Numbered from the stretch's first letter, positions 1 through 8,337 are shown. The stretch: 14,537 nucleotides of DNA from Clostridiales bacterium (GCA_003537755.1 DPQS01000029.1:92768-107304); one strand, 5' to 3'. The notes: generated by a model from the sequence alone, not told the origin. Numbers and translations are program-made.

Positions 1-4
1 AGGC

Positions 5-45
5 AAACGACCGAAACTGTACTGTATGTACAGTGAGTGTCGTTT
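5..45. repeat. Nested inverted repeat upstream of the beta-galactosidase gene
   Basis: Outer arms AAACGAC (5-11) and GTCGTTT (39-45) are perfect complements. Inner arms ACTGTAC (16-22) and GTACAGT (28-34) are also perfect and flank the 5-base centre TGTAT. The two 7-bp stems are separated by a symmetrical 4-base mismatch (12-15 against 35-38). No T-run follows, so it is not an obvious intrinsic terminator. It could be a regulator operator, an RNA hairpin at the end of an upstream transcript, or part of a recombination site. The symmetry is seen directly; the role is not known. Confidence 0.45.
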
Positions 46-105
46 AACGCATAATTAGCCGCCGTCTCACTCGCAAAAATTATTAGTGATGACTAAATTA
101 ACCCT

Positions 106-131
106 AAGGACTTCTCCTTTTTGTATTTTTT
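106..131 (+). terminator. Weak possible intrinsic terminator of an upstream gene
   Basis: AAGGA (106-110) and TCCTT (115-119) flank the loop CTTC, and a T-rich tract runs on from there to about 131. The stem is only 5 bp, so termination would be weak. It lies about 100 bases before the beta-galactosidase start and would most plausibly end a transcript entering from the left. Confidence 0.25.
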
Positions 132-223
132 TTGCAAACTGATCAGGCATCACGGAGAATGTCCTTGTTTTTTACATACACCCCAACATTTTTTGAGGAA
201 TCCGACAAAGAGAGAGCAGCAGA

Positions 224-3079
224 ATGAAGTACAACTACCACAACACCCTCACAACCCAGGTCGGCGCATTGCCCACACGTAGTTTTTATGTACCGTTTGC
301 CGACAAAAATTTTGTAGGCGACGAATTTGCTTCGTCGCAGGTTACTTTGCTTTCCGATTGGAAGTTTGCCTATTTCGACAAAATAACCGACGAGGCGTTT
401 GCCTGCGCGCCGACGACCGATATCAAAGTGCCGTCGTGCTGGCAGATACTCGGTTACGACAGCCACCAGTACACCAATGTGCGTTACCCGTTTCCGTATG
501 ATCCGCCGTATATACGAAAGGATAATCCATGCGGCGTGTATCAGACGGAATATGTAATTGAAAATGCGGACGGAAGGTATTACATAAATTTCGAAGGCGC
601 GGACAGTTGTTTGTATCTGTTTGTCAATGACGAATTTGTCGGCTATTCTACCGTGTCGCACAGTTCGGCGGAGTTTGACATCACGGCAAAACTGCACGTC
701 GGCGCAAACGAAATAAAGGTTGTCGTGGCAAAGTGGTGTTCGGCGTCATACCTCGAAGACCAGGACAAACTGCGTATGAGCGGACTTTTTCGCGAGGTGT
801 ACATTCTTCACCGTCCCGAAAACCACCTGCGCGACTACAAGGTGACGACGGACATTGTCGGTGCCGACGGCGTTATCGATGTCGCTCTCGACACAATTGC
901 CACCGTGCAATTGTACGACGCATACGATTCGTTGCTGGATACGCAAAGGGGTATTAACCTGCGCTTTACGGTGTTAAATGCCGATTTGTGGACTGCAGAA
1001 ACGCCCAACTTGTACAAAATCATTATTGCCTGTAACGGCGAGTATATCCGTGATTATGTCGGTGTGCGTACCGTATGTAATCAGGGCAACGTGCTGTGCG
1101 TAAACGGAAAACCGACTAAGTTCAAGGGCGTTAATCGTCACAGCATGACGGTCAACGGATATGTCGAAACCGTTGACGATATGGTGCGCGACATTTTGCT
1201 TATGAAAAAGTACAATGTCAATGCCGTGCGCACAAGTCACTATCCGCCGCATCCGTTGTTTACTAAACTTTGCGACAAATACGGCATTTACGTTCTGGAA
1301 GAAGCCGATATCGAAACGCATGGTGCGGTGGCCCGTCTTTGTGATTATGATTGGGACAAGTACAACGGCATTGTCGACATGGAAATATTCAAGGAACAGA
1401 TGTTGCACCGTCAACGTCGTATGGTGGAGCGGGACAAAAATCGCCCGTCTGTCGTAATCTGGTCGCTTGGTAACGAAACCGGCTGGATCGCCGAAGACGG
1501 CGCGGTGATGGGCGAAAACCTTGTTCCGCATCCGTCAAATACCAATAATCTCGTTGACACGATTGCCTTTCTGAAATCGCTCGATCCTACTCGTCTTGTG
1601 CACTACGAAGGCTGGTATATTATTACCGAACAAAACAAAAATCGTCCGCACTCGCTGCCCGACATGAACAGTCGCATGTATCCGTCGGTGGATTTTGTGC
1701 GATACATCTCGGAACATCAACCTGCCGTGCCGTTTATTTTGTGCGAGTACACCCACGCAATGGGAAACTCCTGCGGCGACGTCGCATCGTATTGGGACTT
1801 TATTTACAAGCATGACGATTGCTGCGGAGGCTTTGTGTGGGAATGGTGTAATCACGGAGTGAAGAAGGACGGCAAAGATTACTACGGCGGCGATTTCGGC
1901 GATGTTCTCAACGACGGCAACTTTTGCGTCGACGGGCTTGTGGAACTTGACCGAAGCAGCGTACATTCATCTATGATAGAGGTTTCGGAAGCATATTCGC
2001 CGTGCAACGTCATCTGCGACAACGGAAGATTCTGGGTGGAAAACCGAAATGATTTTGCCACGCTTGACAACTTTGAGTGCAAGTGCATAATTACGGAAAA
2101 CGGCGTGGAAACGGAAGTCTCGGATGTTGACATAAAGGGTATTTTGCCTCACGCACGCAAACAAACAGGCATTACAGTGTCGGCAAAAAATGCATACGTA
2201 TGCGTAAATTTTGTGTTTACCGACAAAATCTACGGCATAAAAAGCGTTAAGCAGGCGGTGTTGTTGGACAGTTACCCGATCAAGCCGACAACGTGTGACA
2301 ATCGGGAGTACCGATTTGAAATCGGCGCAAACGGTATGCCGACGGTATTGACGAGCAACGGCAAAAACTATATTTTGCCGCAGACGTGTATAAATATGTG
2401 GCGCGCGCCGACGGACAACGACATGCAACGCGACAAGTGGCGGAAAAACTTCCTGGACAAGGCGTATTGCTTTGCGCGCTCGGTGGAAATTGACAAAAAC
2501 ACCGCTGTTGCGCATGTAGAAGTGGTCTGCGACAGCCGCGTGCCTCTTGCCGACGTTACGTTGCGGTACACTTGCGGAGCAAACGGATTGCACGTGTCGG
2601 TCGTTGCCGATCTCGACGAAAATCTCGACGATATTCCGCGGTTCGGGCTGACATTTGCTTTGCCCAAAACTTTTGACACCGTGACGTACTTCGGGCGCGG
2701 ACCGTACGAGTGCTACTGCGACAAGAATAATCTGTCTTATGTGGGATTGTTCACCATGCCGATATCCGAGTTGGGCTACGACTATGTTCGTCCGCAGGAA
2801 AACGGTAACCGTTGTAACGTACGCATGGTCAGATTGTCGGGTAACGGGCAAAGCCTGACGGTGCAAAGCGCACGCGACATCGAGTTTAGTTTGCACGACT
2901 ACGACGAACGAGTAGATTTCAGACATCGCTACGAAGTTGTGCATGAGGACAAGTGGTACTTCAACATAGATTACCGCCAGTGCGGCGTGGGCAGCGCGGC
3001 GTGCGGACCGAAGCTGGGACAACAGTACAGAATTACCGAAAAACATATCGAATTTGAATTTGACGTATCGGTAGATTAA
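224..3079 (+). CDS. lacZ: Beta-galactosidase, glycoside hydrolase family 2 (LacZ type)
   Basis: Complete 951-residue GH2 enzyme predicted to hydrolyse terminal beta-D-galactosides such as lactose. There is no signal peptide, so it should be cytoplasmic. Domains in order: jelly-roll sugar-binding domain (about 40-200, including a PSCWQ...GVYQTEY stretch), Ig-like domain (about 200-290), TIM barrel (about 290-570) and a C-terminal LacZ small-chain domain (about 680-945, with WRAPTDND and later YFGRGPYE). The acid/base is E418 in WSLGNETG and the nucleophile E508 in CEYTHAMGNS, equivalent to E461 and E537 of E. coli LacZ. At 951 residues it is slightly shorter than the 1023 of E. coli. The ATG at 224 has a purine-rich AAGAGAGAG upstream rather than a canonical site. 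It is apparently a single-gene unit: no permease or regulator is adjacent, and a terminator follows at 3143. GH2 membership is firm; the exact natural substrate is inferred. Confidence 0.95.
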   Translation: MKYNYHNTLTTQVGALPTRSFYVPFADKNFVGDEFASSQVTLLSDWKFAYFDKITDEAFACAPTTDIKVPSCWQILGYDSHQYTNVRYPFPYDPPYIRKDNPCGVYQTEYVIENADGRYYINFEGADSCLYLFVNDEFVGYSTVSHSSAEFDITAKLHVGANEIKVVVAKWCSASYLEDQDKLRMSGLFREVYILHRPENHLRDYKVTTDIVGADGVIDVALDTIATVQLYDAYDSLLDTQRGINLRFTVLNADLWTAETPNLYKIIIACNGEYIRDYVGVRTVCNQGNVLCVNGKPTKFKGVNRHSMTVNGYVETVDDMVRDILLMKKYNVNAVRTSHYPPHPLFTKLCDKYGIYVLEEADIETHGAVARLCDYDWDKYNGIVDMEIFKEQMLHRQRRMVERDKNRPSVVIWSLGNETGWIAEDGAVMGENLVPHPSNTNNLVDTIAFLKSLDPTRLVHYEGWYIITEQNKNRPHSLPDMNSRMYPSVDFVRYISEHQPAVPFILCEYTHAMGNSCGDVASYWDFIYKHDDCCGGFVWEWCNHGVKKDGKDYYGGDFGDVLNDGNFCVDGLVELDRSSVHSSMIEVSEAYSPCNVICDNGRFWVENRNDFATLDNFECKCIITENGVETEVSDVDIKGILPHARKQTGITVSAKNAYVCVNFVFTDKIYGIKSVKQAVLLDSYPIKPTTCDNREYRFEIGANGMPTVLTSNGKNYILPQTCINMWRAPTDNDMQRDKWRKNFLDKAYCFARSVEIDKNTAVAHVEVVCDSRVPLADVTLRYTCGANGLHVSVVADLDENLDDIPRFGLTFALPKTFDTVTYFGRGPYECYCDKNNLSYVGLFTMPISELGYDYVRPQENGNRCNVRMVRLSGNGQSLTVQSARDIEFSLHDYDERVDFRHRYEVVHEDKWYFNIDYRQCGVGSAACGPKLGQQYRITEKHIEFEFDVSVD

Positions 3080-3142
3080 ATAGTTACGGTCAAATGTAAC
3101 GGCGCGGGAAAATTTCCGCACGGGTAAACAATATTTGCTTTT

Positions 3143-3178
3143 ACCGGATGTCCGAGGTGCCTCGGGCGTCCGGTTTTT
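3143..3178 (+). terminator. Intrinsic terminator after the beta-galactosidase gene
   Basis: Arms 3143-3157 (ACCGGATGTCCGAGG) and 3160-3174 (CCTCGGGCGTCCGGT) form a 15-bp stem with two G-U pairs and a 2-base gap at the tip (TG), followed by a T tract. It lies 64 bases after the stop codon and separates lacZ from the next gene. Confidence 0.85.
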
Positions 3179-3229
3179 CTTGTAATAGTGCAAAAAAGTG
3201 CCGTATGACGGCAGATATACTACAATCGT

Positions 3230-3258
3230 TTGACAAAAAACGTGTATTTTGGTACCAT
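3230..3258 (+). promoter_or_regulatory. Sigma-A-type promoter for the small membrane protein gene
   Basis: TTGACA (3230-3235) is a perfect -35 box. A 17-base spacer leads to TACCAT (3253-3258), a 4/6 match to the -10 box, preceded by TGG as in an extended -10. It lies just after the lacZ terminator and just before the only gene that follows. A transcript starting about 3265 would carry a leader of only about 10 bases. The inverted repeat TGCCGT-ATG-ACGGCA (3199-3213) lies 16 bases upstream of the -35 and could be an operator. Confidence 0.5.
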
Positions 3259-3274
3259 ACAAATGGTGGACAAG

Positions 3275-3727
3275 ATGAATTTCGCACAGTTTGCAGCCTC
3301 GTGCGTCGACGCGGAGGCCATAAACAATACCGATAACGTGAAAAAACATGGCACGGTCATAAGACCGATTGTCAAGTTTGTTATTGTCTTTTTTGTGTAT
3401 TTTGTGGCAAACATTGTGCTGGCACTGTTGTTTGAAGGCATTCGGATAAGCGTCACCGTCCTGACGGAAATTGTCGGCAAAGGGTTTAATCTTCTTGTTG
3501 CGCAAGCTTTCGGTCTGACAAGCGCACTGTTGTCCGATTGCGGATTATATGCAGTCATCACCGTGGCAGGTATTGTCGGCTGCGGCCTTGTGATTGTTGT
3601 CAGATGCGTTGTCAAATTGCTTGTGCATCGCAAGGAAAACGGAAAAACAACTCATGCCCAAAGTCGTTGCGCTGGCGGAAACGTCTGCATGCTGACATTC
3701 AGACACCACATTCAATTTCTATCCTGA
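3275..3727 (+). CDS. Small two-helix membrane protein of unknown function
   Basis: I do not recognise this 150-residue protein. It has a polar N-terminal stretch (about 1-27), a hydrophobic helix at about 30-52, a second less hydrophobic segment at about 55-80, a clear helix at about 92-116, and a basic, Cys- and His-containing tail. It is probably an integral inner-membrane protein. ATG codons lie in frame at 3263 and 3275. I chose 3275 because GGTGGA sits 4 bases before it, while 3263 has no ribosome-binding site and falls at the predicted transcription start. It has its own likely promoter and a hairpin just after the stop codon (CCCGACG-TTTT-CGTCGGG, 3735-3752). It could belong to the transporter cluster downstream, but 219 bases separate them. 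Confidence 0.6.
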   Translation: MNFAQFAASCVDAEAINNTDNVKKHGTVIRPIVKFVIVFFVYFVANIVLALLFEGIRISVTVLTEIVGKGFNLLVAQAFGLTSALLSDCGLYAVITVAGIVGCGLVIVVRCVVKLLVHRKENGKTTHAQSRCAGGNVCMLTFRHHIQFLS

Positions 3728-3733
3728 ATATTT

Positions 3734-3900
3734 GCCCGACGTTTTCGTCGGGACGTTTGTCGTACACGTTTAGTTGCCGCAAGGGCAGGATTTTCTCTGT
3801 CGGGCGGTATCGACAAGTGGCAGTCGTAGCGCAAAATCGTTTTGCGCCGCTGTCCGTCGTGCACGGCTGTGACGTTCCCGCGGCTACGTTGGGCTTTTTT
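3734..3900 (+). other. Foldable non-coding region before the transporter operon; candidate leader RNA or terminator
   Basis: No gene is seen here. Several pairings are possible: a local hairpin CCCGACG-TTTT-CGTCGGG (3735-3752); TTGTCG (about 3756) with CGACAA (about 3811); CGTAGC (3825-3830) with GCTACG (3883-3888); a perfect hairpin GCGCAAAA-TCG-TTTTGCGC (3829-3847); and CCGT with ACGG (3854-3866). GCCCGACGT (3734-3742) can also pair with ACGTTGGGC (3886-3894) over nine positions with one G-U, and six T's follow (3895-3900). The 5' arm cannot be in the local hairpin and the long-range stem at once, which is the form of an attenuator. I do not recognise a known riboswitch consensus. It may simply be a terminator region for the preceding gene. 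Confidence 0.35.
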
Positions 3901-3946
3901 ATTTACATTGTCCGTAAGACCTCTCTATCAAGGAGATAACCCCCAA

Positions 3947-6181
3947 ATGACGTTACTTTACTATCTTATTGCCGTCGGAGTTTCAGCCGTGACCGTTGCC
4001 TCAGGCATGATCATGTACAAAAAACTTCCGACAAAAATAAATATATTTCTGAAAACCGTGTCGCTTACGCTTATGACGGCGTTGTTCTTCCGCTACATGT
4101 GGGGCGACGACAATTTGCAGAATATACTCAATTTGCAGGTGGGGTACGGCTTTACAAGCAAGTTTGCCGTTGCAATGTCGCTTGTGCAAGTGTGGCTTGC
4201 CTACGCGGCGGAAATGCTGACGATACTTGCGCCGTTTTTCAAGGCGAAAACATTGCCCGCTCTTGTCACATTCTTTTGCGGATTTGCCTACCTGCTCAAC
4301 ATTGCCGTGCTTCCCAACCAGATAATGGGTATTGTCGGTGAAGCGGCGTTTGCTTCGGCAAACTTCCGCGCAATACTTATGTCCGTCGAAACGGGTCTTG
4401 GCATAGGCTTTACGGTGGTGTATGCCGTTGCCAACCGTGACAAAATATTGTTGAAAGGCAAAGACCGGGTATGGTTTGCCGCCGCAATTGTCGGTATGAT
4501 ACTGGCGGCTACTCCGTGCTACGCCTTCCAACTGTTGTTTAACGGCGCGAAGTACACCTACAATCCGCTGGACTTGAACCAGAGCCACCGACTGCTGTTG
4601 TATCCGGCACTTATTTTGCCGATAATTCTGTACGTGACACTGAAAGATCTGCCTCTTGAAAGTAAACGCCTGGCACTTATGTACTACGCCTGGATGGGAC
4701 TGCTCAATTTCAGCCTGGAAGCCAAGTTCAACAACTTTGCCGGCAATGCGTGGGTTACGGCGTTGCCGTTGCACCTGTGCAACACCGCAATGTACATCAC
4801 GCCGTTCTGTCTGACGTTCAAGTGGAAGCGATTTTTCTACTTCACTTACTTTATCAACGTTCTCGGGGCGTTTCTCGCGCTCATCATGCCCAACTACGGA
4901 GAAAACGTAACGGTATTTTCGCAACAGGTGTGGAGGTTTTATTTCAACCATTACCAGGCATTCTTCATGCCGCTGCTGATTGTCGGACTGGGTATCTTCC
5001 GTCGTCCGCGGTGGAAAGAGTTTTGTTACAGCATGATTGCCTTTGCAATCTATTTTGTGGCGATGCTGGTAGTAAATGCCTGGTTTACCAACTACAACCC
5101 CGACGTCAACTATTTCTTCCTCAACAACGACTTCATCCCCGACAAGTTCGGCAACTGGGGACGCAACCTTATGAATGTAAAATGGGAGTTCGACCTTGCG
5201 GGGCTGCATTTCAGGTTCTATCCGCTGTACCAATTTTTGTTCTTTCTCGTGTACTTTGCCGCGGCGTTCGGTATGTGGTTCCTGTATGAACTTGCATACA
5301 ACGTCGTTTCCGGCTGGATGGACATCGGGGCGCGCAACAAAAAGGTCAGGGCGGACGCGCTTGCATTGGAAGTAAGTCTGCACGGCAGAAGCATAGAGGA
5401 GCCGATGGATATGGAAAATACAAATAAATTACTGTTGAAAAAATTTACAAAACGCTACGGCAACAGCGATGTTTACGCCGTGCGCAATGCCGATCTGGAA
5501 GTGGATGGCGGACAAATATTCGGCTTCCTCGGTCCCAACGGCGCGGGTAAGTCGACGATTATCAAAAGTATCGTCGGCATACAAACAATCACCGAAGGCG
5601 CAATAGAAGTGTGCGGCTACGATGTGGCTACGCAAAGCGTGCAAGCCAAGCGTCAGATCGGGTTTGTGCCCGACCACTACGCATTGTACGAACGTCTGAC
5701 CGCGCGCGAATACATCAACTACATTGCCGACCTGTACGAAGTACCGCAGGCGGAGCGCGACGAGCGACTGAACGGATTTATCGAGCGTTTCGAGTTTCAA
5801 TCGGCAATAGATACGCCCATCAAGACCTATTCCCACGGCATGAAGCAAAAGGTAACCATCATGGCTGCGCTGATTCACGACCCGAAGGTGTGGATATTGG
5901 ACGAACCGTTGACGGGACTTGACCCAAACAGCATTTACCAGGTGAAAGAATGCATGAAGGAACACGCACGCAAAGGCAACATTGTGTTTTTCAGCAGTCA
6001 CATCATCGATGTCGTGGAGCGTATCTGCGACAAAATAGCAATCATACGTAAGGGACAGATTCAGTGCGTCAGGGACGTGCACGAAATGGAAGCCGACGGC
6101 GAAAATCTCGAAGAGTTCTACATGCAGGTTATCAACGGTCACGAAGTAAAACCGATTTCGGTTGAGGGAGCGGCAAAGTAA
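3947..6181 (+). CDS. YwaF/TMEM164-like multi-spanning membrane protein fused to an ABC transporter ATPase
   Basis: A 744-residue two-part protein. Residues 1-460 hold about 12 hydrophobic segments. The part from about 210 resembles the YwaF/TIGR02206 (TMEM164) family, with LPLHLCNTAMY (273-283) and an NAWFTNY...NYFFL stretch near 377-392. Residues 490-730 are a complete ABC ATPase: Walker A GPNGAGKST (529-537), signature YSHGMKQ (628-634), Walker B VWILDEP (648-654), D-loop GLDP (657-660) and switch histidine H685. The Q-loop region reads FVPDHYALY, as in CcmA/exporter-type ATPases where Gln is replaced by an acidic residue. The ATG at 3947 follows AAGGAG (3930-3935) and the annotation-like upstream extension to 3842 has no ribosome-binding site. 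It overlaps the permease gene by one base (TAATG), so ATPase and permease should act together. YwaF proteins are normally stand-alone; the fusion is unusual. The transported substrate is unknown. Confidence 0.85.
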   Translation: MTLLYYLIAVGVSAVTVASGMIMYKKLPTKINIFLKTVSLTLMTALFFRYMWGDDNLQNILNLQVGYGFTSKFAVAMSLVQVWLAYAAEMLTILAPFFKAKTLPALVTFFCGFAYLLNIAVLPNQIMGIVGEAAFASANFRAILMSVETGLGIGFTVVYAVANRDKILLKGKDRVWFAAAIVGMILAATPCYAFQLLFNGAKYTYNPLDLNQSHRLLLYPALILPIILYVTLKDLPLESKRLALMYYAWMGLLNFSLEAKFNNFAGNAWVTALPLHLCNTAMYITPFCLTFKWKRFFYFTYFINVLGAFLALIMPNYGENVTVFSQQVWRFYFNHYQAFFMPLLIVGLGIFRRPRWKEFCYSMIAFAIYFVAMLVVNAWFTNYNPDVNYFFLNNDFIPDKFGNWGRNLMNVKWEFDLAGLHFRFYPLYQFLFFLVYFAAAFGMWFLYELAYNVVSGWMDIGARNKKVRADALALEVSLHGRSIEEPMDMENTNKLLLKKFTKRYGNSDVYAVRNADLEVDGGQIFGFLGPNGAGKSTIIKSIVGIQTITEGAIEVCGYDVATQSVQAKRQIGFVPDHYALYERLTAREYINYIADLYEVPQAERDERLNGFIERFEFQSAIDTPIKTYSHGMKQKVTIMAALIHDPKVWILDEPLTGLDPNSIYQVKECMKEHARKGNIVFFSSHIIDVVERICDKIAIIRKGQIQCVRDVHEMEADGENLEEFYMQVINGHEVKPISVEGAAK
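5395..5413 (+). promoter_or_regulatory. Internal ribosome-binding site and start at the membrane/ATPase junction
   Basis: AGAGGAG (5395-5401) lies 9 bases before an in-frame ATG at 5411 (M489), and 3 bases before another at 5405 (M487). The ATPase domain begins immediately afterwards (NKLLLKKFTKRYG). This is exactly where a stand-alone ATPase gene would start, so translation here could give a free ATPase of about 256 residues in addition to the fusion. It could instead be a relic of two once-separate genes, or chance. Confidence 0.45.
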
Positions 6182-7839
6182 TGATGAAAACCGACTTCAA
6201 CAATCTCAAAACGCTTGTCGTGATGCAGTTGAAAGACAAGACGGATTTGTCCTATCTCAAGTCGTCGCGCAAAACTTTGTTTGTCGCGGCAGGGAAGATA
6301 GGACAGTTTGTGTTGTCCGGAGCGGCATTTTTTCTGTTTCTGTATCTCGCGTCGTTGCTTAAACTGTTTTCCTTCACGGGGATAGTGCCTACAACGATAA
6401 TGACTGCGGCGTACACGTTGTTTTTCGTGTTGTCGGTGGTCGGTTGTACGGCAGGGCTGACCGAAGCATTGTATTTGTCGGCGGACAACCGCGTGTTGCT
6501 GACATTGCCCGTGCGCCCCGACACGGTGTTTTTCTCCAAACTGATACTGTACTACATCTTCGAACTGAAGAAAAATTTGCTGTTACTGTTGCCCATGTAC
6601 GTATCCTACGGCATAGTGATGGGCGCGGTGTGGTACTACTACCTGTGGTTGTTGGTGTGCTTCGTGTTTGTGTCCTTTGTGCCGGTGGCAATAGGCGCAT
6701 TGCTCAGCATTCCTTCGCTGTTTATCGCGCAGTTTGTGCGCAAGTACAAGTGGTTGCAGGCAACAATTATCGTTGCTTCTACGGTGCTTATCGGATGGCT
6801 GCTTGTCGGCATCATCAAGATAATTCCCGAGGACATCAACATTGCGGGGCAATGGACGGCAATATCCGTGGCTGTACAGCAAGCCCTTCAGGACTTTGCA
6901 AATATGGTCAGACCGCTGGACATGGTAAACCTTATGATGGTGGGCGGTACAAGCCAGATACGCAGTTCCCTTATTACGATAAACGCCCTATGGGGCTGGC
7001 TGATTGTGCTGGGTACAAGCGCGGTATGTCTGGCGTTGGCGTACCTTGCGGCAAAACCGCTGTTTTTCAGAATGGCAAGCAAGCAGTTCGAGTACGAAAA
7101 GGACGTCACCGGCTTCAAAAAGAACAAGGTGCACAGCCGCAAATTTGCCCCCGTTGTGTATGAAACAATGCGTAGTTTCCGCAGTAGCAGGTTTGTCATC
7201 AGACAGATGGCAGGTCTTGTAGTCCTGCCCGTGGCGGTGTTTCTGATGAACAAACTGTATGTTGCAATGAACACTCGCCTTGCGGGACAGTACATGACCA
7301 TTGCGTTCAGTTTGCTTATCTCGCTGTTGATTGTGACTGCCGGCAACGTAAACTATGCCTCGGTGCTGAGTGCGGACGGCGCGGCGCGTCCCATTGCGAA
7401 AACGCAACCGCTGGAACCTTACACGACGATATTTGCCCGTCTTATCGTGCGCACCGTCGTAATAGTGCTGTCTGCAATTGCGGCAATGATTTTGTGGCAA
7501 AGCGTTGCGAAACTGTCCGTTGCCGATACGACGTTGCTTGCCGCGGTAATTATTTTTACCGGTCTTGCGCACTTGCTGTGGTCGGTGGAAATGGACGTAA
7601 TGAATCCGCAAAACGAGCAATATGCCACTGTCGGTGTGTCGTTTGACAATCCCAACGAACGCAACAGTACCATTATCGGCTTTCTTATCTCGGCGTTGGT
7701 TGCTTTTTGCATGTACTTCATTATGTCCGAAGGACAAACCAAAGCGATTTTCAAGATTGCGCTTGTAGCCCTGGTGTTTCTCGGGGCGAGGGTGTACTTG
7801 TTGCTGACGCGTATACGCTTGTATTACGCCGAAAAGTAG
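6181..7839 (+). CDS. ABC exporter-type permease
   Basis: A 552-residue integral membrane protein with about 12 hydrophobic segments, matching the putative ABC exporter permease family found beside CcmA-type ATPases in Bacillota. Two halves look related: SADNRVLLTLPVRPDTVFFSKL (first half, near 100-120) and SADGAARPIAKTQPLEP...FARL (near 397-420) both have the SAD...P..P.T.F...L pattern. A DVMNPQNEQ stretch (near 472-480) resembles the D..P....  cytosolic motif of this family. The start ATG at 6181 overlaps the upstream stop codon by one base and follows GAGGGAG (6164-6170); a second ATG at 6184 is possible. Coupled translation implies a fixed ratio with the ATPase fusion. Substrate and direction (probably export) are inferred. 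Confidence 0.8.
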   Translation: MMKTDFNNLKTLVVMQLKDKTDLSYLKSSRKTLFVAAGKIGQFVLSGAAFFLFLYLASLLKLFSFTGIVPTTIMTAAYTLFFVLSVVGCTAGLTEALYLSADNRVLLTLPVRPDTVFFSKLILYYIFELKKNLLLLLPMYVSYGIVMGAVWYYYLWLLVCFVFVSFVPVAIGALLSIPSLFIAQFVRKYKWLQATIIVASTVLIGWLLVGIIKIIPEDINIAGQWTAISVAVQQALQDFANMVRPLDMVNLMMVGGTSQIRSSLITINALWGWLIVLGTSAVCLALAYLAAKPLFFRMASKQFEYEKDVTGFKKNKVHSRKFAPVVYETMRSFRSSRFVIRQMAGLVVLPVAVFLMNKLYVAMNTRLAGQYMTIAFSLLISLLIVTAGNVNYASVLSADGAARPIAKTQPLEPYTTIFARLIVRTVVIVLSAIAAMILWQSVAKLSVADTTLLAAVIIFTGLAHLLWSVEMDVMNPQNEQYATVGVSFDNPNERNSTIIGFLISALVAFCMYFIMSEGQTKAIFKIALVALVFLGARVYLLLTRIRLYYAEK

Positions 7840-7848
7840 GAGGTCACC

Positions 7849-8337
7849 GTGAAAAAACTTACAATAATACTGATAGTCGTAATCTACGTGGCTTCCGTCG
7901 TGGTGGTGGGCGTGTTCGGGCTGAAAGCCATTCCCGTGGACGAGCGTTACCCGGTCAATGCAATTTCCTTTGTGGAAAGCGTCGACGAGGACGGCACGGA
8001 ACATTACTTTAAGTACGGCGGTGTGGAACTGCAAAAAAAGACGGAAAACGGCAAACTCGTGTATGCGGCAAACTTTTCCTTCCGTGACGCACCCGACGCC
8101 ATGCCCATCAACTACAACATCAACCCGACCAATGCGTCCGACAAGAGCGTGGACATTACGGTAATTTCCCGCTCGGCGGACGGCTGTTACGAACTGACAA
8201 GAAGCATTACCGGCGCATATTACATCAAACTCAACAAGGTGGAAGGCAAAAGCGGCTCGTCGGTGACGCTGCTTATCAAGGCCGCCGACGGCAGCGGAGT
8301 AAGCGTTCAGATGCGTCTGACTGCATGGGACAGGTGA
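7849..8337 (+). CDS. Membrane-anchored protein with an Ig-like extracytoplasmic domain
   Basis: A 162-residue protein with a GTG start at 7849, fixed by AGGAGGT (7838-7844) that overlaps the permease stop codon. Residues 4-24 are a strongly hydrophobic N-terminal segment with no lipobox Cys and no obvious signal-peptidase site, so it probably stays as a membrane anchor. The rest is polar and beta-rich. YNINPTNASDKSVDITVIS (about 86-104) resembles the core of bacterial Ig-like (Big_2-type) domains. It lies 9 bases after the permease, so it is almost certainly in the same operon, and may be an extracytoplasmic partner of the transporter. I do not know a named homologue. Confidence 0.7.
   Translation: MKKLTIILIVVIYVASVVVVGVFGLKAIPVDERYPVNAISFVESVDEDGTEHYFKYGGVELQKKTENGKLVYAANFSFRDAPDAMPINYNINPTNASDKSVDITVISRSADGCYELTRSITGAYYIKLNKVEGKSGSSVTLLIKAADGSGVSVQMRLTAWDR

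Noticed and set aside
3230..3262. TTG start at 3230 for the small membrane protein
   Set aside because: The TTG is part of the likely -35 box, so it would not be in the transcript from that promoter.
1967..3505. 512-codon minus-strand frame over the end of lacZ and the next gene
   Set aside because: It runs through a strong terminator, a promoter and two sense genes, and its protein is low in recognisable motifs: a shadow frame.
3734..3900. Known riboswitch class (TPP, cobalamin, c-di-GMP or similar)
   Set aside because: I could not match any conserved core sequence; only base-pairing potential is visible.
3842..3946. N-terminal extension of the YwaF-ABC protein
   Set aside because: No ribosome-binding site at 3842 and it overlaps the foldable T-rich region; AAGGAG at 3930-3935 fixes the start at 3947.
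4001..5383. 460-codon minus-strand frame over the YwaF-like region
   Set aside because: Antisense to a strongly hydrophobic coding region; charged, His/Gln-rich translation typical of shadow frames.
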